In this document: positions 25,695 to 34,084 of the stretch, piece after piece
How positions within the stretch are numbered: the stretch's first letter is position 1
How the letters are laid out: the number at the start of each line of letters is the position of its first letter
NCBI RefSeq assembly: GCF_024158035.1
Contig: NZ_JAMZEK010000001.1
Coordinates: 1,592,001 to 1,656,000, forward strand
DNA from: Dyella lutea
Lineage (GTDB): Bacteria; Pseudomonadota; Gammaproteobacteria; Xanthomonadales; Rhodanobacteraceae
Length of the DNA: 64,000 nucleotides
Direction of reading: 5' to 3'
Made by a program: the position numbers and the translations under genes
The notes under the pieces: generated by a model
Seen by the model: only the letters and a program-made list of their open reading frames with translations
Databases searched by the model: none
Told to the model about the DNA's origin: nothing

Positions 25695-27590
25695 TCAGGC
25701 AGGCGGGTCGAGCGCCCCGCTGCGCGCCAGGTCGAGCCGGTCGGCCGCGGCCGGACGGCCGAGCAGATACCCCTGCACCGCGTCGCAGCCATGGTCACGC
25801 AGCCAGCGCGCTTCCTCGATCCGCTCCACGCCCTCGGCGACGGTGCCGATGCCCAGCGAGGCGGCCATCTGCAGCATCGAACTGACGATCGCCTGGCTGT
25901 CGGTCAGCCGGTCCACGTTGCGTACGAACGAAGCGTCGATCTTCACCTTGCCGATCGGCAGGCGCTTGAAGTGCGAGAGGCTGGAGTAGCCGCGACCGAA
26001 ATCGTCGATGGCGATGGTGACGCCCATGGCGGCCAGCCGGATCAGGCTCGCGCGAAGCTCCTCGTCCAGATGCAGCGCCACCGTCTCGGTGATCTCCAGT
26101 TCCACCCGGTCCATCCGCAGGCCCGATGCGATGATCGAAGCGTGCACCTGGTCGACGAAGCCGGGTTGACGCAACTGCACCGGCGACACGTTGACCGCGA
26201 TCGGGCCGCGATAGGCGCCGTCACGGCTCCACGCGCCAAGCTGCACCAGCGACTCGCGCAGGGCGAGCAGGCCGAGTTCGACGATCTGGCCGCTGCGTTC
26301 GGCGACCGGGATGAACTCGCTGGCCTTGACCTCCGAGCCATCGGGCTCGTGCCAGGTGCTCAGCGCCTCGACGCCGACCACCTCACCGGTCGAGAGGCAG
26401 TACTGGGGCTGGTAGCGGAACCGTATGCGACCGGTCGCCAGGGCCTGGCGCAGCCCCTGTACCAGCGATACGTAGCGGGTTGCCGCGCGCCGCATGCTCG
26501 GATCGAAGGCGACGATCCGGTCGCGCCCGCTCTGCTTTGCGTGGGCAAGCGCGGCATCGCCCGCACTGAGCAGGGTGTCGGCATCCGTTCCGTGCTCGGG
26601 CCACCATGCAATACCGATGCTGCACGTGCCGGCGGCGCCGAAGTCGTCGGTGCAGACGGCTTCGGCGACCGCGGCGCGGATGTCGCGTGCCAGCCTGACC
26701 GGCGCGTCGTCGTCGTCCAGGCAGGTCATCACCACGATGAACTCGTCGCCCCCGAAGCGGCCCACGCTCACGTGGCGGTCCGCGAACGCGCCGATCCGCA
26801 TGGCGATGTCGCGCAGGTGGCGATCGCCGGCCGGATGGCCCTGGACGTCGTTGATCAGCTTGAAATGATCGAGGTCGACGAACAGCACGGCCATCCGGTG
26901 GCCGTCCGGTGCCGTGCGGATGGACCGGCTGATCCGTTCGTGCAACACGCCGCGGGTCGGCAGGCCGGTCAGCGGATCGATGCCGGCGCGCAGGCGCTGC
27001 AGTTCCTGTTCGTGGAGCTGCGCGGTGATGTCCAGGCAGACCACCAGGTCCACGTCGCCCTCCTCGCGACCCAGGCGCGTGCTCAGCAGGCGCACGTCGG
27101 CGTCGCTGCCGTCGGCGCGCCGGTGCCGGGCCAGTTGCTCGCCAGGCGCATCCGGGAGCGCCTGGCGCGGAGCGGCATCCAGATCCGCCAGCCGACGGAT
27201 GCGCCCGGCCGGCGCCTGCATGCCGTAGGTGTCGTTGGCGGCCCGGTTCGCCTCCAGGATGTGGCCATGCTGCGGATGGACCACGAAACAGGGCAAAGGC
27301 AGGTTGTCGACCAGCCGGGAGTAACTGCGCTCGAGGCGATCCAGTCGGGATCGACTCTGCAGGAAGCGGTCGACGGCGCGGCGCTGCAGCCCGTAGATGA
27401 GCACCGCCGACAGCACCACGAACAGCAGGCCCTTGGAGGCGAGATAGACGTCTGCCCACTCTCCCGGCGGCAGGGTCATGGCGATGGAGTCGGAAATCGC
27501 GACCCAGGCCAGGCCGAGCAGGAAGTAGCGTTTCGCGAGCGACCTTGGCTGCCGCTGCAGCTCGGCCAATGTCTCCATGCTGTTGCGCAT
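25695..27590 (-). CDS. GGDEF-EAL cyclic-di-GMP enzyme with membrane anchor and PAS-like domain
   Basis: I choose ATG 27590, with GGGAG upstream, giving 631 residues. Two N-terminal membrane helices come first (YFLLGLAWVAISDSIAM and SKGLLFVVLSAVLIYGL). A PAS-like sensor follows (LVDNLPLPCFVVHPQHGHIL). The GGDEF domain is intact (DPLTGLPTR, VGRFGGDEFIVVM). The EAL domain is complete: GVEALSTW, VNVSPVQLRQ, LEITETVAL, IDDFGRGYSS, VKIDASFV, AEGVERIEE and VQGYLLGRP. It can in principle both make and break cyclic-di-GMP. Confidence 0.9.
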   Translation of the reverse strand: MRNSMETLAELQRQPRSLAKRYFLLGLAWVAISDSIAMTLPPGEWADVYLASKGLLFVVLSAVLIYGLQRRAVDRFLQSRSRLDRLERSYSRLVDNLPLPCFVVHPQHGHILEANRAANDTYGMQAPAGRIRRLADLDAAPRQALPDAPGEQLARHRRADGSDADVRLLSTRLGREEGDVDLVVCLDITAQLHEQELQRLRAGIDPLTGLPTRGVLHERISRSIRTAPDGHRMAVLFVDLDHFKLINDVQGHPAGDRHLRDIAMRIGAFADRHVSVGRFGGDEFIVVMTCLDDDDAPVRLARDIRAAVAEAVCTDDFGAAGTCSIGIAWWPEHGTDADTLLSAGDAALAHAKQSGRDRIVAFDPSMRRAATRYVSLVQGLRQALATGRIRFRYQPQYCLSTGEVVGVEALSTWHEPDGSEVKASEFIPVAERSGQIVELGLLALRESLVQLGAWSRDGAYRGPIAVNVSPVQLRQPGFVDQVHASIIASGLRMDRVELEITETVALHLDEELRASLIRLAAMGVTIAIDDFGRGYSSLSHFKRLPIGKVKIDASFVRNVDRLTDSQAIVSSMLQMAASLGIGTVAEGVERIEEARWLRDHGCDAVQGYLLGRPAAADRLDLARSGALDPPA

Positions 27591-27676
27591 TGACTCGATG
27601 CTCCCGGGATGAAAAGGGTACGTCGCAAAGTCAGCGTGGCCCCGCATCGCACGATGCGGGGCTGCCGGGGCACCGC

Positions 27677-29332
27677 TCAGAACTCGTTCCAGCCTCCCGC
27701 CGCCGCGACGGCGACCGGGCCGGTCGGCACCCTCGACGCGACCGGGCGAGACGGTTTCGCTGCCTCTCCGGAGGTGGCAGGTGCCGCGTCGTCGAGCCTG
27801 AAATAGGCGACCTGGCGGCGCAGGCTCATGGCCTGATCTTCCATCGCCCGGCTGGCCGAGGCTGCTTCCTCCACGAGCGCCGCGTTCTGCTGGGTGACCT
27901 CGTCCATCTGCGTCACGGCGAGGTTCACCTGCTCGATGCCGGCGGACTGCTCCGAACTGGCCGCCGCGATCTCCGAAACGATGTCGGTGACCTTCTTCAC
28001 GCTGTCGACGATGGCTGCCAGCGCGCGTCCCGATTCGTCGACCAGCTCGGCGCCAAGCCGCACCCGTTCGGAGCTGTCGCCGATGAGGCCCTTGATCTCG
28101 CGGGCGGCCGCGGCGCTGCGCTGGGCCAGGTTGCGCACCTCGGAGGCGACCACCGCGAAGCCGCGGCCCTGGTCGCCGGCGCGCGCCGCCTCAACGGCGG
28201 CGTTGAGTGCGAGCAGGTTGGTCTGGAAGGCGATTTCGTCGATCAGCCCCACGATGTCGGCGATCTTCTGGCTCGAGGCGGAGATCTGCCCCATCGCCTC
28301 GACGGTACGCTGCACGATGTTGCCGCCGTGCTCGGCCTGCTCGCGTGCGCCGCGGGCCAGGTGATTGGCATGCACGGCGTTGTCGGCGTTCTGCCGCACG
28401 GTGGCGGTCATCTCCTCCATCGAGGAGGCGGTTTCCTCCAGGCTCGACGCCTGCTCCTGGGTGCGCTGGCTGAGGTCGTCGTTGCCCTGCGCGATCTGCC
28501 GCGCCGCGGTACTCACCGACTCCGAGCCCGCACGAACGTCCGCCACCACTTCGGCGAGTTTCGCGTCCATCCGTGACAGCGACAGCAGCAGCTTGCCGAC
28601 TTCGTCGCCGGAGATCCGTTCCACCCGGTTGTTGAGCTTGCCGGCTGCGATGTTGTCCGCCACGCGCATCGCTTCGGCGAGCGAGCGGGAGATCGAGCGC
28701 ACCAGCTGGAAGCCGATCGCACCGGCGAGCAGCAGGCCGAGTGCGATGGCGCCGATGGTGGTCTCCGATGCCCGCGCCTCGCGCGCCTCGTCGGTGGCGA
28801 AGGACGCCGAGGCGATCTTTTCCTGCAGGTTGAACAGGGCGCCGATGTCGTGGCGCAGGGCGCCGTAGTCCTTTTCGGCCGGCCCGTCCATGGTCTGGGT
28901 GGCCTGGTCGTACTGCTTGGCGGCCAGATCGGAGACCGCCGAGTTCATCGCTTGCTGGAACGCGCTGCGGTCCGCGTCCAGGTGCTGGCCGATGGCGGCT
29001 TCCTGCGGCGAGAGGCTGGCCTGGTGGAAGGTGCCGAGGAACTGTTTCAGGTCACCGGCATCGGCCTGCAGCGCCTGCTCGGCGGACGTGGCGTGGGCGG
29101 GATCGCGCGAGCCGATCGCCCGGTGTACCGAGGTCCGTTCGCTGCCCAGCAGGTCCAGCGCCTGGGCCAGCGCCATCGCGGGAACCAGCTTGTTGGCGTG
29201 CATGTCGCGCAGGGCGACGTTGCTGCCGGACAGGTCCACCATGCCCATGACGCCGACCGCGGCCAACAAGGCCGAGAGCGTGCCTAGCGTGACTATCAAC
29301 CTGACTTTGATCGACCACTGCGGGAATTGCAT
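27677..29332 (-). CDS. Methyl-accepting chemotaxis protein
   Basis: The ATG at 29332 has GGAG upstream and gives 551 residues. An N-terminal helix (VRLIVTLGTLSALLAAVGVMG) precedes a four-helix-bundle ligand domain of Tar type. A second helix (TTIGAIALGLLLAGAIGFQL), a HAMP domain and the full signalling hairpin with [21 protein letters not shown] and GRGFAVVASEVRNLAQRSA follow. Methylation-type segments are also present. A C-terminal WNEF pentapeptide-like end (AAGGWNEF) is a possible CheR/CheB tether. It is divergent from the XRE regulator. Confidence 0.93.
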   Translation of the reverse strand: MQFPQWSIKVRLIVTLGTLSALLAAVGVMGMVDLSGSNVALRDMHANKLVPAMALAQALDLLGSERTSVHRAIGSRDPAHATSAEQALQADAGDLKQFLGTFHQASLSPQEAAIGQHLDADRSAFQQAMNSAVSDLAAKQYDQATQTMDGPAEKDYGALRHDIGALFNLQEKIASASFATDEAREARASETTIGAIALGLLLAGAIGFQLVRSISRSLAEAMRVADNIAAGKLNNRVERISGDEVGKLLLSLSRMDAKLAEVVADVRAGSESVSTAARQIAQGNDDLSQRTQEQASSLEETASSMEEMTATVRQNADNAVHANHLARGAREQAEHGGNIVQRTVEAMGQISASSQKIADIVGLIDEIAFQTNLLALNAAVEAARAGDQGRGFAVVASEVRNLAQRSAAAAREIKGLIGDSSERVRLGAELVDESGRALAAIVDSVKKVTDIVSEIAAASSEQSAGIEQVNLAVTQMDEVTQQNAALVEEAASASRAMEDQAMSLRRQVAYFRLDDAAPATSGEAAKPSRPVASRVPTGPVAVAAAGGWNEF

Positions 29333-29512
29333 GTCCGTTCTCCAGAAAACGTGGTGCCCGAGTGGGGCTCGGCGGACCTGTGGTGCCGGGCGGTTCGGGG
29401 CGTGTATGTCCGATAAGTCGCGATGCCGGACGACGCGCTGGGCGTTCGTCTGGCGGCCAGCGGGAAGCGATCGGCTGGCGTGCATCGTTAACGACCCCGA
29501 GCGCTCGATCTT

Positions 29513-29532
29513 AAACGGAAAATATTCCGTTT
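29513..29532. promoter_or_regulatory. Perfect palindromic operator candidate
   Basis: AAACGGAAAATATTCCGTTT has 8-bp perfect arms around AATA. It lies 53 bp before the XRE regulator start and about 180 bp upstream of the divergent chemoreceptor. The position and symmetry fit an operator for the dimeric XRE protein. Confidence 0.65.
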
Positions 29533-29584
29533 TGGACTATTTGCACGCGAAATTTACGGTGCCCTGAAACACAGTGGCGGCGCA

Positions 29585-29944
29585 ATGACGCGAACCATCC
29601 ATAAGGACGACTACCACCTGCTGCTGGCTTTCATGCAGCAGGTCCGCGAATCACTGGACATTACCCAGGCGGAGCTGGCCCAACGGCTGCGCACGACGCA
29701 GTCCTACGTTTCGAAGTGCGAGCGCGGCGAGCGCCGGATCGACATCATGGAATTCGTCAATTATTGCGAATCGCTGGGTGTCGACGCGGGCGTTCTGATG
29801 GACGCCTTCCTCGATCACCGCGATTACCGGCTGGTGAGCGAGGAGAGCATGGCTGCGGCGGTGGCGTCGCTCATGCGCAAGAGCAAGCGCCGCCAGCGGA
29901 TGCGCGCTCCGGGCGGAGCTGGCAAGGGCCACTCCGCTTCCTGA
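29585..29944 (+). CDS. XRE family HTH transcriptional regulator
   Basis: The 119-residue product holds a helix-turn-helix at about residues 17-70 (RESLDITQAELAQRLRTTQ, SYVSKCERGERRIDIMEF). The C-terminal 50 residues are basic and low-complexity. It probably binds the palindrome just upstream and so regulates itself and perhaps the divergent chemoreceptor. It lies about 190 bp before the truncated yciI gene and the transposon end. Confidence 0.88.
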   Translation: MTRTIHKDDYHLLLAFMQQVRESLDITQAELAQRLRTTQSYVSKCERGERRIDIMEFVNYCESLGVDAGVLMDAFLDHRDYRLVSEESMAAAVASLMRKSKRRQRMRAPGGAGKGHSAS

Positions 29945-30131
29945 AGGGGGACAGTCTTGCAGGCTGTTCCTCAGTCAATCGCTGGAACGGGGCAGGCTTC
30001 CTAGCGGGAAAGCCCGGATGGGCGTGTTGTCGACCTGCCGGCAAGAGGTACTCCCGCCCCGTGTTGATTTTCGTGGGTACTGTTCGTCGTTTCCCTGAAG
30101 CAGGATGAGCCGCTACGCACGGGAGACGGAC

Positions 30132-30240
30132 ATGCGCGTGATGGTGATGGGCAAGGCCACTGGGGCCACCGGGAATGGCGCCGCCACGGATCCGGAAGCG
30201 CTCGAGGCGATGAGCCGCTTCAACGAGGAGCTGATGCCCA
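30132..30240 (+). pseudogene. Truncated yciI-like gene at the transposon left end
   Basis: The ATG at 30132 follows GGGAG. The visible part begins MRVMVMGKATGATGNGAAT and continues to AMSRFNEELM. This matches the N-terminus of YciI/DGPF-type proteins, which read MRxMVMVKAT ... FNEEL and are normally about 120-140 residues. After about 35 codons the sequence becomes the transposon end and the rest of the family sequence is missing. It is also absent beyond the right end of the element, so part was deleted. Confidence 0.65.
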
Positions 30241-30244
30241 CAAG

Positions 30245-30270
30245 TGGGCATGACGGCAAAGTGTGTGCAT
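30245..30270 (+). repeat. Left terminal inverted repeat
   Basis: It starts TGGGCATGAC and ends GTGTGCAT. It pairs with 45621-45646 with about four mismatches in 26 positions. The start is close to the TGTGGGCGG of Tn7 ends. The preceding ATGCCCA (30234-30240) also mirrors the end, giving a 7-bp dyad around CAAG. Confidence 0.88.
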
Positions 30271-30305
30271 ATCTAGAGACCAGAGAGTGTGTCGTAAGGC
30301 GATGT

Positions 30306-30423
30306 TTTGTATGCACTTTGCTTGTAGCTAGTTAGCAAAATACGTACTTTCCCATGCAAAACAAATGGTTACGACCAGGTCATTCCCGCCAAAACGCGCC
30401 CTTTGACAACCAAAGTGTGTACC
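30306..30423. repeat. Left-end internal repeats, probable TnsB sites
   Basis: TGACAACCAAAGTGTGTACC at 30404-30423 resembles the terminal repeat in the same orientation. TTTGTATGCACTTTGC from 30306 is a related inverted copy (its complement contains GCAAAGTG). Several TnsB sites per end are normal for Tn7-like elements. Confidence 0.6.
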
Positions 30424-30588
30424 GGAACGATCATGTTGCCGCCTGCTTGCTAGCGGAGGGGTTGGCTTTCAACTGGTAGGAAACATTTCGGGCGAGGGTG
30501 CGGACCTCGATGGGGTGGGATATCTTCGTTGCGGGTTTTGAGGTGGCATCCCCAGTATTAGCTGAGCATTAAACTCAAGGATGAAGAT
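30336..30588. other. Left-end non-coding region before the CHAT gene
   Basis: This AT-rich segment carries the internal end repeats up to about 30423 and then the CHAT gene upstream region. No gene was seen. Confidence 0.6.
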
Positions 30589-32766
30589 ATGGCTTCGTCG
30601 AACAACGACAAATCGATCGAGGTGGTTGAATACAACATTGAAGATGAAAGCATTTTTCCTTCACTGATGTACTGGATAGTTACCCCAGAATCAAAGGGCG
30701 GAATGTATACGCCGTTTCAGGGCTTTGGCGTCGAAATAGTGACGTCAGAGTTTTGCTCGCTTCTTGAGCTGCTGGCGGTCCTTCCTGCATCTATACAAGA
30801 ATTATTCGCGATGCAGGAGGCGCTTCCTAGCTTAAGGCGCCCGCCGTTCGCAAAGCGATGCGCAATCGTGGGTTTGCGCTATTTCGAGCGAGCCCAGGAT
30901 AAAATTAAGCACGATGATTCAATCCAAATCATCCTTTGCCTCCCGCATGATGCCCAAACCGTTCGCCAATACTTATTGTGCAAGCAAGCGCTAATCGTTT
31001 CGCTTGAATCTTCAGAGGGCGTAATAGGCATTGCTGAACTAACAGGCCATTTGGCCCAGCGACTTGATCAGGCAATATATGACTTGGCGCTCAGTGGCGC
31101 CAAGGGGCCCATGAAGTCTGAGATTGCGCGTAAGTCTCTTAGAGGCTCGTTTCCTGAACGAAAATCCGTCGCTAGGCGCGCGGGTGTCACCTTGCCAAAT
31201 GAGACGCTTTCTGTATGCCTTGGAGAGAGCTACTCCACGGCAGAAAATATTCTTCCAACCAAAACAGGAGTTTATGAGGAGGCCATCCTCGAGTCCTTCA
31301 ATCATGCGAGGTCACTTATAGGCGATATCAACAAAGATTTGATCGTCTTTGCCCCATCGATATCGAGGCACCTTTACGACTTCAAATCAAATTTCTGGAA
31401 TAAGGTCTTTCGCCAAATCGAATCAGAGGGCTTGCAGTCATTACTTAGAGATGGAGTGTTTAGGAACAAGGGATATTCCGGCATCACACTCAAAGTGGAT
31501 GGGGATTTGGGGAACCCCTACGCTCACCCAGTCGTTGGGCCAATTCTGGCCGGTCGCCAATTAGAATTGAAGCTCACAACGTTCGGAGTTGCTAATCTTG
31601 CATGCAACACAATGCAGCCAGCCATTCGATTGCCTAATATTGTCAATTTTCACCGGTCGCACTTGCAGGTAATTGAGGAGCATGCAAAGCGATCGGGGGT
31701 TAAGGCGCGGTCGCAAATGCAAAAAGCCTTCAAAAGCTTGTCTGATGCGCTGAGCGATGAGATTGATGACCGGTTTAAAAATGAGATGGGGCGGCAGAAT
31801 CTGGCTATCACTCTCGTAACAGATGCCCCCATTGAGTGGCTGCCAGTAAACGGGCTCCCCCTAATGGTCCGGAATGAAGTCTCCAGAATATGCATGACGC
31901 CGGGCAATTTGATGCTTACCCAGTGCGTGGACTCGGGCACGCTTATTTTGTCTGCAAATGAACTGGAGGACGTCTTGGTCATTCGCTCATTTGAGGCCGA
32001 TGATCAAGTCCGGCCAATGCTAGAACGCGCTATGGACGTCTTCAAAGTTCGACGGCTTAGGGTCAAACTGATCGATGCTGCATGTGCCTCGGAAGTCGTG
32101 GCGGCGCTGAATAACTTCACTGGGAATTTGGTCGTGTTCGATTGCCACGGCGGTCATGATGGAGATGAAGGGCACGGATGGCTTCAAATCGGCCCAGACA
32201 AAGTGGACACATGGGAGCTTGCACACATCGCAAGAATTCCTCCTATTGTGATACTGAGCGCATGTTCGACATACGCGTTAGCGGGGTCGCATGCGTCAGT
32301 CGGAAACGGCTTCATAAGATCCGGAGCGACTGCAGTGATCGGTACGTTTCTTCCTGTTGATGCACTTTTGTCCGCGATGATGGTTGCAAGGTTATTGTTT
32401 CGCATCGATGAATTCCTTCCGGCACTTCACGAATTTGACGCCGACTTTATTACCTGGCGGACCCTGATTAGCACATACTTGAAGATGTCGTATTCAACAG
32501 ACTTGCTAATGCATTTTGTGGGAAAACATCAGATTGAAGTTGGCGATTTTGAGCGGATTGCTCGCCTGAGCACTCTAGATATCAATCATTTTCATCCATA
32601 CTGGTACGATCGACTTGTCGCTAGAATTTCTAAAGCGACCTCAATCTCTGAGAGGGGTGTCAGGGCCGAGATCGACCAAGAATGCGCTCTCGTGGAGACA
32701 ATGCTCTATTGCCACATTGGACGGCCTGAACGGATATTGATCTACGTTCCAGGGCGAGATAGCTAA
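30589..32766 (+). CDS. CHAT domain (caspase-like) protease, transposon cargo
   Basis: The 725-residue product ends in a CHAT peptidase domain. Catalytic His520 lies in LVVFDCHGGHDGDEGHGWLQ and catalytic Cys559 in VILSACSTYALAGSHASV, followed by the family's FIRSGATAVIGTFLPVD segment. The first 450 residues match nothing I recognise; they contain no obvious TPR repeats or membrane helices and may be a sensor. CHAT proteases act in bacterial immunity (gasdermin activation, type III-E Craspase) by cutting a partner protein. No gasdermin or CRISPR gene is adjacent. GC is far below the host. A defence role is inferred from position and family. Confidence 0.85.
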   Translation: MASSNNDKSIEVVEYNIEDESIFPSLMYWIVTPESKGGMYTPFQGFGVEIVTSEFCSLLELLAVLPASIQELFAMQEALPSLRRPPFAKRCAIVGLRYFERAQDKIKHDDSIQIILCLPHDAQTVRQYLLCKQALIVSLESSEGVIGIAELTGHLAQRLDQAIYDLALSGAKGPMKSEIARKSLRGSFPERKSVARRAGVTLPNETLSVCLGESYSTAENILPTKTGVYEEAILESFNHARSLIGDINKDLIVFAPSISRHLYDFKSNFWNKVFRQIESEGLQSLLRDGVFRNKGYSGITLKVDGDLGNPYAHPVVGPILAGRQLELKLTTFGVANLACNTMQPAIRLPNIVNFHRSHLQVIEEHAKRSGVKARSQMQKAFKSLSDALSDEIDDRFKNEMGRQNLAITLVTDAPIEWLPVNGLPLMVRNEVSRICMTPGNLMLTQCVDSGTLILSANELEDVLVIRSFEADDQVRPMLERAMDVFKVRRLRVKLIDAACASEVVAALNNFTGNLVVFDCHGGHDGDEGHGWLQIGPDKVDTWELAHIARIPPIVILSACSTYALAGSHASVGNGFIRSGATAVIGTFLPVDALLSAMMVARLLFRIDEFLPALHEFDADFITWRTLISTYLKMSYSTDLLMHFVGKHQIEVGDFERIARLSTLDINHFHPYWYDRLVARISKATSISERGVRAEIDQECALVETMLYCHIGRPERILIYVPGRDS

Positions 32767-32890
32767 AGCTGACTCCTTGGCAACAGGGGGTATGACGCCG
32801 ACGTCCCCCCGCTTTTAGTAGCGTGATGGCTTAGAGTCAGACCTATCATCCGGAGCCATGATCTAGGTCTTCGGGTTTGAGAGGTGACCC

Positions 32891-33190
32891 ATGATCAGAA
32901 GCGCCGTTCACCCTGGCACGATTTTGCGGGAGGATGTTCTCAAACCACTCGGGTTGAGCATAGCTTCCGCGGCCATGCGACTTGGTACCTCCCGAGGTAC
33001 TTTGTCGCGCATAGTCAACGGACGCGCTCGCATCAGCGCGGCATTCGCGGTTCGGCTCGAAAAGGCTGGTGCTGGCGAGGCGCAAACCTGGGTAAATCTG
33101 CAGGCCAAGTACGACCTGGCCACTACCCGTCTGGCCCCCGGTGACGTCGTTCTGCCTTTATGGAAGGGGGGCTTCCGAGTGATTCCTTGA
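32891..33190 (+). CDS. higA: HigA-type antitoxin/HTH regulator without a toxin partner
   Basis: The 99-residue product begins MIRSAVHPGTILREDVLKPL, the N-terminal signature of HigA/VapI proteins. A helix-turn-helix follows (LSIASAAMRLGTSRGTLSRI, VNGRARISAAFAVRLEKAG). HigA normally neutralises and co-represses with HigB, encoded just upstream. Only 124 bp separate it from the CHAT gene, too little for HigB, and none follows. It is either an orphan antitoxin or a regulator. Confidence 0.85.
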   Translation: MIRSAVHPGTILREDVLKPLGLSIASAAMRLGTSRGTLSRIVNGRARISAAFAVRLEKAGAGEAQTWVNLQAKYDLATTRLAPGDVVLPLWKGGFRVIP

Positions 33191-33582
33191 AGCAGGGTGG
33201 GAAGATCATGCGGGTTCGCTTGGAGCGAGCCTGCGGAGAGATCCTGCGCGGTGCGGACGGCGGGGAATCGGCTGCTGCCAACTTAGACCGCGCCTCTTTC
33301 CTGGCTTTGGCGGAGCGTCACGCTGCGCCCCAATTTGACTGGCCGGGGCTGAGAAATTGGCCTGTGTATGCAACACATGTGCATACAAATCAAATAGTTA
33401 GATGAATATTTCGCTTGCCGGCGGGCTAGGGCGGTGGCAGCCTAGGCTGTATCGGACTGTTTGGGCCGGTATCCGGCCAGGGCCGAGTAGAGACAAAACC
33501 TGTATTTGTGGCTTAACAGATCAGGACAGAGCGCGATAGAGCGCGACTAGCAGGGCAATCCTGCGCGGATGCGGAGGTTTCG
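33191..33582. other. Non-coding gap upstream of the transposition operon
   Basis: A weak frame at 33208-33405 (begins MRVRLERACGEILRGADGGE) lacks family similarity and I do not call it. The region contains an inverted repeat at 33365-33387 and presumably the promoter of the HTH-tnsAB-tnsC-tniQ operon. Confidence 0.5.
33365..33387. promoter_or_regulatory. Inverted repeat related to the transposon ends
   Basis: TGTATGC and GCATACA form 7-bp arms around a 9-base spacer. The complement of 33379-33389 (TTTGTATGCAC) is identical to 30306-30316 in the left end. It could be a TnsB site used for autoregulation or an operator for the small HTH protein encoded 200 bp downstream. Confidence 0.5.
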
Positions 33583-33846
33583 ATGGTGCGTAAGCCGGTA
33601 TTGCTAGCCGACATCGATACCTATTTGCCGCGAGTGCCCGTGATCAGCGCGGCGGAAACGGCTCGTCTGTTGGGGTATCCATCGACCGGTGCGCTGGCCA
33701 AGGCGCGGCAGACCGGAAGATTGCCGATCGAAATGTTTCAGATGCCAGGGCGGCGCGGCTGGTTCGCGGCCACTGCTTCCGTGCGCGCCTGGCTGCAGGA
33801 AGTCATGACTGGTGGGTCCGCAAAGGACCAAGGAGGCGCGCCATGA
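33583..33846 (+). CDS. Small AlpA/excisionase-like HTH protein
   Basis: The ATG at 33583 has GGAGG upstream. The 87-residue product contains VISAAETARLLGYPSTGALA and RQTGRLPIEMFQMPGRRGWF. This matches the layout of AlpA/MerR-like winged helix proteins, in which a helix-turn-helix is followed by a basic wing. A C-terminal ASVRAWLQEVM helix fits as well. It lies upstream of tnsAB in the same direction, so it may regulate transposition. Confidence 0.75.
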   Translation: MVRKPVLLADIDTYLPRVPVISAAETARLLGYPSTGALAKARQTGRLPIEMFQMPGRRGWFAATASVRAWLQEVMTGGSAKDQGGAP

Positions 33847-34084
33847 GCGGCTGATGGCTTTGTGGCGCTGCAAAATGAACAAGCCCCGCGTGGCTAGACG
33901 CAGGGCTTGATCTTGAAGGCGAAGCTTTTGCGAAGACTCGCTTCCCCTTCCTTGTAGTGCCTTCCCCTCGCGTTCGTCAAGCGCTTTTTGCCCAAACGGG
34001 GCAAAGAGACTTTCCGTATGCGCGTCTGCTGGTGCCGCTGCCTGCGGCGTCACGGGAGCGTGTGCCTGAAGAGGAGGCATATTC

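Noticed and set aside
24636-27593. Plus-strand frame of 985 codons opposite the CHAD and GGDEF-EAL genes
   Set aside because: It is an antisense shadow caused by high third-position GC; the minus-strand genes have complete family motifs.
29409-29416. TCCGATAA on the plus strand as a sigma-28 -10 element
   Set aside because: There is no matching -35, and it points away from the chemoreceptor.
33208-33405. Possible 65-residue protein after HigA
   Set aside because: No good ribosome site, and it overlaps the end-like inverted repeat; evidence is too weak.
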